From Phenylobacterium sp. (GTDB taxonomy: Bacteria; Pseudomonadota; Alphaproteobacteria; Caulobacterales; Caulobacteraceae), in NCBI GenBank assembly GCA_025350885.1, contig JANXXA010000247.1, forward strand, positions 1 to 5,079: 5,079 bases of DNA, written 5' to 3'. Position 1 is the stretch's first letter. Each line of letters opens with the position of its first letter. Made by a program: the position numbers and the translations under genes. The notes beneath the pieces are model-generated. The model did no database searches and was not told the origin of the DNA. It was given only the letters and a program-made list of their open reading frames with translations. Below are positions 1 through 5,079 of the stretch, in pieces.

Positions 1-220
1 CCGGATCGTCCTTCGACCCCACCCCGTACCAGACCTGCACCGTGACGTTCGGCGTCGCCCGGTCGAACGAGGTGAAGACCTGCAACCCGTTGGCCAGGGT
101 GTGCTGCCGATAGACGATCGGCGGGACCTGGCTGGCGCTGGCGGCGGGGGCGGCGTTCGCCCCGCCCGCAAGGTTGAGCGTGAGGCTGAGCGCGAGGACG
201 GCGAAGGTCTGGCGAAACAT
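1..220 (-). CDS. M16 (insulinase/pitrilysin) family zinc peptidase, N-terminal fragment
   Basis: The first 73 codons of an exported protease are visible; the rest lies beyond the left edge. The ATG at 220 is preceded by GGAAG five bases upstream. Residues 1-23 form a signal peptide (MFRQT, a hydrophobic stretch, then GGANA before APAAS). This implies export to the periplasm or outer face. Residues 36-73 read IVYRQHTLANGLQVF, then TPNVTVQVWYGVGSKDDP. This is the typical opening strand of M16 peptidases, which normally leads directly into the GR.GFAHLFEH region carrying the HxxEH zinc motif. That motif is just outside the window, so activity cannot be judged; an inactive M16 subunit is possible. 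The gene starts 89 bases after the oxidoreductase stop. Within that gap I see no convincing promoter or terminator. Family assignment is fairly secure; substrate is unknown. Confidence 0.85.
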   Translation of the reverse strand, partial: MFRQTFAVLALSLTLNLAGGANAAPAASASQVPPIVYRQHTLANGLQVFTSFDRATPNVTVQVWYGVGSKDDP

Positions 221-309
221 GGGCGCTTCCGACAAGAGTGAGCCGCAACCCTTACCACCGGCGCGCGGCGCTGAAAGCCTACGGCTCTGTCATCTGGCGA
301 GCGACCGTG

Positions 310-1293
310 TCAGCTGGCCAGCCGGACCAGCATCTTGCCGGAATTCTGGCCCGCCATCAGGCCGATCAGCGCGGCTGGAGCGTTGGCGATGCCGTCCATC
401 ACGGTCTCCTGGTATTTCACCCGGCCGTCCTTCAGCCAGCCGGCCATGTCGCGCTGGAAGTCGGCGTAGAGGTGCATGAAGTCGGTGGCCACGAAACCCC
501 GGAGCGTCACCCGCGAATAGATAATGTTTGACAGGTTCGAGACGGCGGAATGGCCGGAATTGTAGCCCGAGATGAAGCCGCAGACGGGGATGCGTCCCAG
601 CGTGTTCATCCGCCGCAGGGCCGCCTCCAGATGGTCGCCGCCAACGTTGTCGAAATAGACGTCGATGCCCTTGGGCGTGGCGTCTTCGAGCGCCTGGCGG
701 ATGCCTTGCGTCTTGTAGTTGATCACCGCGTCGAGCCCGACCTCGTCGCGCAGCCACCTGGCCTTGTCGTCCGAACCGGTGGAGCCGACCACATGGCAGC
801 CCTTGATCCTGGCGATCTGGGCGGCGACCGAACCCACCGCCCCGCCGGCGGTGGAGACGAACACCTGCTCGCCGTCCTTCAGCTGGCCGATGTGCAGCAG
901 GCCGCCATAGGCCGTGAAGCCGGTGCCGCCCAGGGCATGCATATGCACCGTCAGCGGCAGGTCAGGATCGGGTGAGAGCTTGGTCAAACCCTTGGCCGGG
1001 CTGGTGAAATACTCGCGGAAGCCCAGGCGGTGGGTCACCAGGTCGCCCACGGCAAAGCCGTCGAGCCGCGACTGGACGACGCGCCCCAACGCGCCGCCCA
1101 TCATCGCCTCGTCCAGCGCCTGGCCGGCGGTCAGCCTTGGCCGCATGGCCGGATCCACCGACATCAGGAGGTTCTGCACCAGCACCTCACCATCTGCGGC
1201 GTCGGCGACGTCGCGCTCGATCATCGCGAAATCCTGCGGCGCGGGCGCCCCGGTCGGGCGACGGACGAGATGGATCTCACGGCTCTTGGGCAT
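310..1293 (-). CDS. NADP-dependent oxidoreductase, CurA/PTGR (zinc-independent MDR) family
   Basis: This 327-residue protein is a zinc-free medium-chain reductase of the leukotriene B4 dehydrogenase/curcumin reductase (CurA, YncB) type. Such cytosolic enzymes reduce the C=C bond of alkenals and enones with NADPH. The N-terminal GroES-like domain (about 1-115) lacks zinc-binding cysteines. The Rossmann part carries LGGTGFTAYGGL (121-132) and the glycine-rich STAGGAVGS (147-155). It also has TGSDDK (172-177) and INYK (191-194), whose Lys177 and Tyr193 match the family's NADPH 2'-phosphate contacts. DNVGGDHLEAAL (215-226) and CGFISGYN (238-245) follow; Tyr244 corresponds to the conserved active-site tyrosine. 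The C-terminal QNSGKMLVRLA is also typical. Length is close to E. coli CurA (about 345). The ATG at 1293 has GGAG seven bases upstream. It follows the Rsm22 gene by 39 bases with no visible terminator, so co-transcription is likely. The true substrate is unknown, so no symbol is given. Confidence 0.9.
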   Translation of the reverse strand: MPKSREIHLVRRPTGAPAPQDFAMIERDVADAADGEVLVQNLLMSVDPAMRPRLTAGQALDEAMMGGALGRVVQSRLDGFAVGDLVTHRLGFREYFTSPAKGLTKLSPDPDLPLTVHMHALGGTGFTAYGGLLHIGQLKDGEQVFVSTAGGAVGSVAAQIARIKGCHVVGSTGSDDKARWLRDEVGLDAVINYKTQGIRQALEDATPKGIDVYFDNVGGDHLEAALRRMNTLGRIPVCGFISGYNSGHSAVSNLSNIIYSRVTLRGFVATDFMHLYADFQRDMAGWLKDGRVKYQETVMDGIANAPAALIGLMAGQNSGKMLVRLAS

Positions 1294-1300
1294 GGCGGGT

Positions 1301-1304
1301 CTCC
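1301..1304 (-). promoter_or_regulatory. Ribosome binding site of the oxidoreductase gene
   Basis: On the minus strand GGAG stands seven bases before the ATG at 1293. It is the clearest Shine-Dalgarno sequence in the window and supports that start. The 39-base gap that holds it (1294-1332) shows no -35/-10 pair, so expression probably depends on transcription from upstream genes. Confidence 0.6.
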
Positions 1305-1332
1305 GGAAGGGGTCGGGTAAAATGGGTGGGAG

Positions 1333-2307
1333 TCATAATACGTCCCCCCACCCTAGCCTCCGCGCCGCCGCATAGGCCACCTTGTCGCGCCTGGGGATCA
1401 GGCGATGCTCGAGCGCGCCGTCGAGGCCACAGAGCTTCAGCGCGATGCCAGGCTTGCCGGTGCGCGGTGGGGCCAGAATGCGCGGGCGGGGTGAGACAAT
1501 GCCGACGGCTGGCCGGGCCGCGATCAGATAGCTGTAGCGCTCATCCTCGAACGGGACCTCCGCGCCCTTGGCCAGCCGGTGGTCGCGACTGCGCGGCAGG
1601 CGGACCGAAAAGTGGCACCAGTCCTCGCCAACCAGGGGGCAGCCCGCCTGATGCGGGCAGGGCGCGATCACCACCGCGCCCAGATCGACCAATGTCTTCC
1701 GTGCCTCCAGTATGCGGCTGTAGCCGGCGGGCGTGCCCGGCTCGACCAGCACCAGCAGGCCATCGCAGACCGTCCACAATTCGATAACGGTCGAGTTCTG
1801 CCTGTCGGCCATGATCTCGGCCAAGGCGTAGCTGGCGATCACCAGATCCGCTCGGGTCCAGGGGCCAGGCGCGGTGAGGTCCGCTCGCTGCGCCTGGGCC
1901 GCCCGCAGAGCCGCCGGGCCGGCAGCCGCCAGTTGCCGCGCCAGGGCCAGGAACAGCGGACTCGCATCGAGCCAGGTCAGCGCCGCGAGCCCTGGCCAGG
2001 CGTCGACAGCGGCCCAGCTCGCGGCCCCGGTTCCGGCGCCAGCGTCCAGCAGGCTGGCCGGGGCAAAATCCGGGGCCCGCCGCACCGCTTCGGCCAGCAC
2101 CGCCGCGCACGCCGCATAGGTGGCCGGCAGCCGGGTCAAGGCGTAGGCGAGCGCGTCATCGGCCTCGCGGATCACCGACGACGACGGCTGGCCGGCCCGA
2201 TAGGCCCGCGAGGTGCGCGCCGCCCGCTCGGCCAGCCCCTTGCGCGGCACGCCCTCCAGCGCCCGGTCGATGGCGGCGCGCAGGCCGGCCGGCAGGTCGG
2301 GGGTCAT
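1333..2307 (-). CDS. Rsm22-family small ribosomal subunit methyltransferase-like protein
   Basis: This is a 324-residue member of the Rsm22 family (PF09243), whose mitochondrial members (yeast Rsm22, animal METTL17) bind the small ribosomal subunit during assembly. Residues 1-80 are a helical N-terminal part (GLAERAARTSRAYRAG; DALAYALTRLPATYAA). The class I SAM-binding core follows: LLDAGAGTGAASWA (87-100, motif I), TWLDASP with Asp114 (end of strand 2), and DLVIASYALAEI (154-165). A C-terminal segment has CPHQAGCP (217-224), DWCHF (229-233) and KLCG (292-294). This gives four cysteines, Cys217, 223, 231 and 293, spaced like the [4Fe-4S] ligands known in METTL17/Rsm22. The start ATG overlaps the previous stop as ATGA. 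There is no strong Shine-Dalgarno at the usual distance, so translation is probably coupled. Bacterial members are annotated as methyltransferases, but whether they methylate rRNA is unsettled; an assembly role is equally possible. Family identity is secure. Confidence 0.92.
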   Translation of the reverse strand: MTPDLPAGLRAAIDRALEGVPRKGLAERAARTSRAYRAGQPSSSVIREADDALAYALTRLPATYAACAAVLAEAVRRAPDFAPASLLDAGAGTGAASWAAVDAWPGLAALTWLDASPLFLALARQLAAAGPAALRAAQAQRADLTAPGPWTRADLVIASYALAEIMADRQNSTVIELWTVCDGLLVLVEPGTPAGYSRILEARKTLVDLGAVVIAPCPHQAGCPLVGEDWCHFSVRLPRSRDHRLAKGAEVPFEDERYSYLIAARPAVGIVSPRPRILAPPRTGKPGIALKLCGLDGALEHRLIPRRDKVAYAAARRLGWGDVL

Positions 2308-2876
2308 GGCGTTCTGGCCATCGCCTCGCGGCGCAAGGCCAGCAGCGCCATCGGCACGTCGTGGCGTAGCGCCAGCCGCGCCATCCAGCCGGGCACGGAG
2401 AAGGGCGCGGCGGCCCGCAGCTCATAGGTTACCCGGACCCCAGACCCGTGCGGCGCCAGCGTCCACCGTCCCTCCAGCACCTTCAGGTCGCCGCCAACCT
2501 TGCGAAAACTCAGACGGTCGGGCGGCTCGTAGTCGGAGCGCACGACACTGCGCACCGAGGGCAGCAGGGTCTTGCGGCTGATCTGTTCGCGTACGTCCCA
2601 GCGCCCCTGCGGATCGCGCTCCAGGATCCGGCAGCTCTTCAGGTTGGCGGCCATCCGCGGGGCCAGGGCGCAGTCGGTCAGCACCGCCCAGACCACCGCC
2701 TGCGGCGCGGAGATGTCGATGGCCGCCCGGATCAGGCCCGACGAGCCGTCGGGATCTGGCAATACCTCCACATAGGGCCGGCCATGGCTCAACGAAGCCT
2801 CGGCGGCGGCCGGCGGCTCGAAGGCTCCCGCCGGTCCCGCCAACACCAACCCCAGGAGCAGCACGCAAAGGCGCAT
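2304..2876 (-). CDS. Exported SRPBCC-fold (START/polyketide cyclase-like) protein
   Basis: This is a 190-residue protein. Residues 1-18 (MRLCVLLLGLVLAGPAGA) are a clear signal peptide with likely cleavage after AGA and before FEPP, so a periplasmic location is inferred. The mature part resembles SRPBCC/cyclase proteins, which bind hydrophobic ligands in a deep cavity. It has a strand ending in IDISAPQAVVWAVLTD (53-68), then LAPRMAANLKSCRILERD (71-88). The middle strands include GRWDVREQIS, DRLSFRKVGGDLKVLEGRWTL and VRVTYELRAAAPFSVPG. The long C-terminal helix starts at WMARLALR (164-171) and ends RREAMARTP. I chose the ATG at 2876 because it begins the signal peptide. Longer starts at 2921 or 3008 would translate the 3' remnant of acs in the wrong frame. 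The Shine-Dalgarno is weak. It begins 19 bases after the TAG ending the acs remnant and overlaps the Rsm22 start by four bases. Ligand and role are unknown. Confidence 0.8.
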   Translation of the reverse strand: MRLCVLLLGLVLAGPAGAFEPPAAAEASLSHGRPYVEVLPDPDGSSGLIRAAIDISAPQAVVWAVLTDCALAPRMAANLKSCRILERDPQGRWDVREQISRKTLLPSVRSVVRSDYEPPDRLSFRKVGGDLKVLEGRWTLAPHGSGVRVTYELRAAAPFSVPGWMARLALRHDVPMALLALRREAMARTP

Positions 2877-2895
2877 GGCAGCGGGCCCGGCCTGC

Positions 2896-3029
2896 CTAGT
2901 CCGCCGTCGTGAGCAATTCATCAAGCACGGTCGGATCCGACAGCGATGACGGCTCGCCCAGGTTCGCCAGGTCGCCGGTCGCCACCTTGCGCAGTATGCG
3001 GCGCACACGTGGCCCGCGCCGGCGCCGGC
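2896..3029 (-). pseudogene. Out-of-frame 3' remnant of acs (end of a duplicated AMP-binding C-terminal domain)
   Basis: After the acs stop, another minus-strand frame continues the same protein family. From base 3000 it reads RILRKVATGDLANLGEP, then SSLSDPTVLDELLTTAD, ending at TAG 2896-2898. By eye about 20 of these 34 residues match the end of the first acs C-terminal domain ([17 protein letters not shown], then [12 protein letters not shown]). There are no internal stops. Just upstream, bases 3001-3024 read RRRRGPRV in this frame, in place of the canonical TRSGKIMR region, so the catalytic lysine is missing. There is no start codon or ribosome site of its own. I read it as the true end of the acs gene, disconnected by a frameshift near 3030, not as a separate gene. 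A base-calling or assembly error is a real alternative. Confidence 0.75.

Positions 3030-3038
<9 letters not shown>
3015..3038. repeat. GC-rich inverted repeat at the acs frameshift
   Basis: CGCGCC (3015-3020) and GGCGCG (3033-3038) are perfect inverted arms around a 12-base centre. Within the same stretch lie the perfect 12-base palindrome GCCGGCGCCGGC (3018-3029) and the 8-base palindrome GCCTAGGC (3028-3035), which contains the TAG stop. A stretch this GC-rich and self-complementary favours both replication slippage and sequencing compression. That fits the reading-frame break located here. A terminator is unlikely, as no T-run follows on either strand. Confidence 0.55.

Positions 3039-5079
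<2,041 letters not shown>

Noticed and set aside
274..288. Small hairpin (AGAGCC-GTA-GGCTTT on the minus strand) just after the oxidoreductase stop as a terminator
   Set aside because: The stem is six pairs with a G-U wobble and a three-base loop, and no T-run follows outside the stem. Too weak to call.
1579..2427. 282-codon open frame on the plus strand, opposite Rsm22
   Set aside because: Composition is Arg/Gly/Gln-rich without domains, it spans the junction of two real minus-strand genes, and it has no supporting ribosome site. It is a codon-bias artefact.
2877..3008. Upstream-extended start for the SRPBCC gene
   Set aside because: The extra 44 residues are an Arg/Cys/Trp-rich, wrong-frame reading of the acs remnant and would bury the signal peptide inside the protein.

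Overview
The window is GC-rich, gene-dense bacterial DNA in which every gene I can support lies on the minus strand. The protein types and codon use fit an alphaproteobacterium, most likely Caulobacterales (Caulobacter/Phenylobacterium/Brevundimonas-like). This rests on GC-rich codon use, a bacterial Rsm22 protein, and an M16 protease and Acs that resemble those I associate with this group. The taxonomic call is an inference.

In transcription order (right to left) the layout is as follows. An acetyl-CoA synthetase gene (acs) enters from the right edge without its first ~50 codons. Next is a small exported SRPBCC-fold protein. Then comes an Rsm22-family methyltransferase-like protein, which overlaps the SRPBCC stop by 4 bases. 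A CurA/PTGR-type NADPH-dependent oxidoreductase follows after 39 bases. After an 89-base gap comes the start of an exported M16 (insulinase/pitrilysin) peptidase, cut by the left edge. No gap exceeds 300 bases. I found no RNA genes, mobile elements or CRISPR. The first four genes are packed tightly enough to be one transcription unit. The M16 gene may have its own promoter, but none is convincing by eye.

The most unusual feature is the 3' end of acs. The enzyme is complete through its normal C-terminal domain, including the catalytic/acetylatable lysine motif. It is then followed in frame by a second, strongly diverged copy of that same domain. The second copy runs ~85 residues and hits a TAG at 3030-3032. 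Its last 34 residues are still clearly readable in another frame (2896-3000) down to their own TAG. The lysine of the second copy is gone, replaced by an Arg-rich stretch. The break sits in a very GC-rich inverted repeat. The picture is an old tandem duplication of a regulatory/catalytic domain kept open for a long time, then recently frameshifted, or frameshifted only by a sequencing error.

The Rsm22 protein keeps four cysteines spaced like the [4Fe-4S] ligands of mitochondrial Rsm22/METTL17, so it is probably an iron-sulfur ribosome-assembly factor. The cluster thus joins acetate activation, a periplasmic ligand-binding-fold protein, a small-subunit ribosome factor and an enone/alkenal reductase. 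I see no obvious shared pathway.
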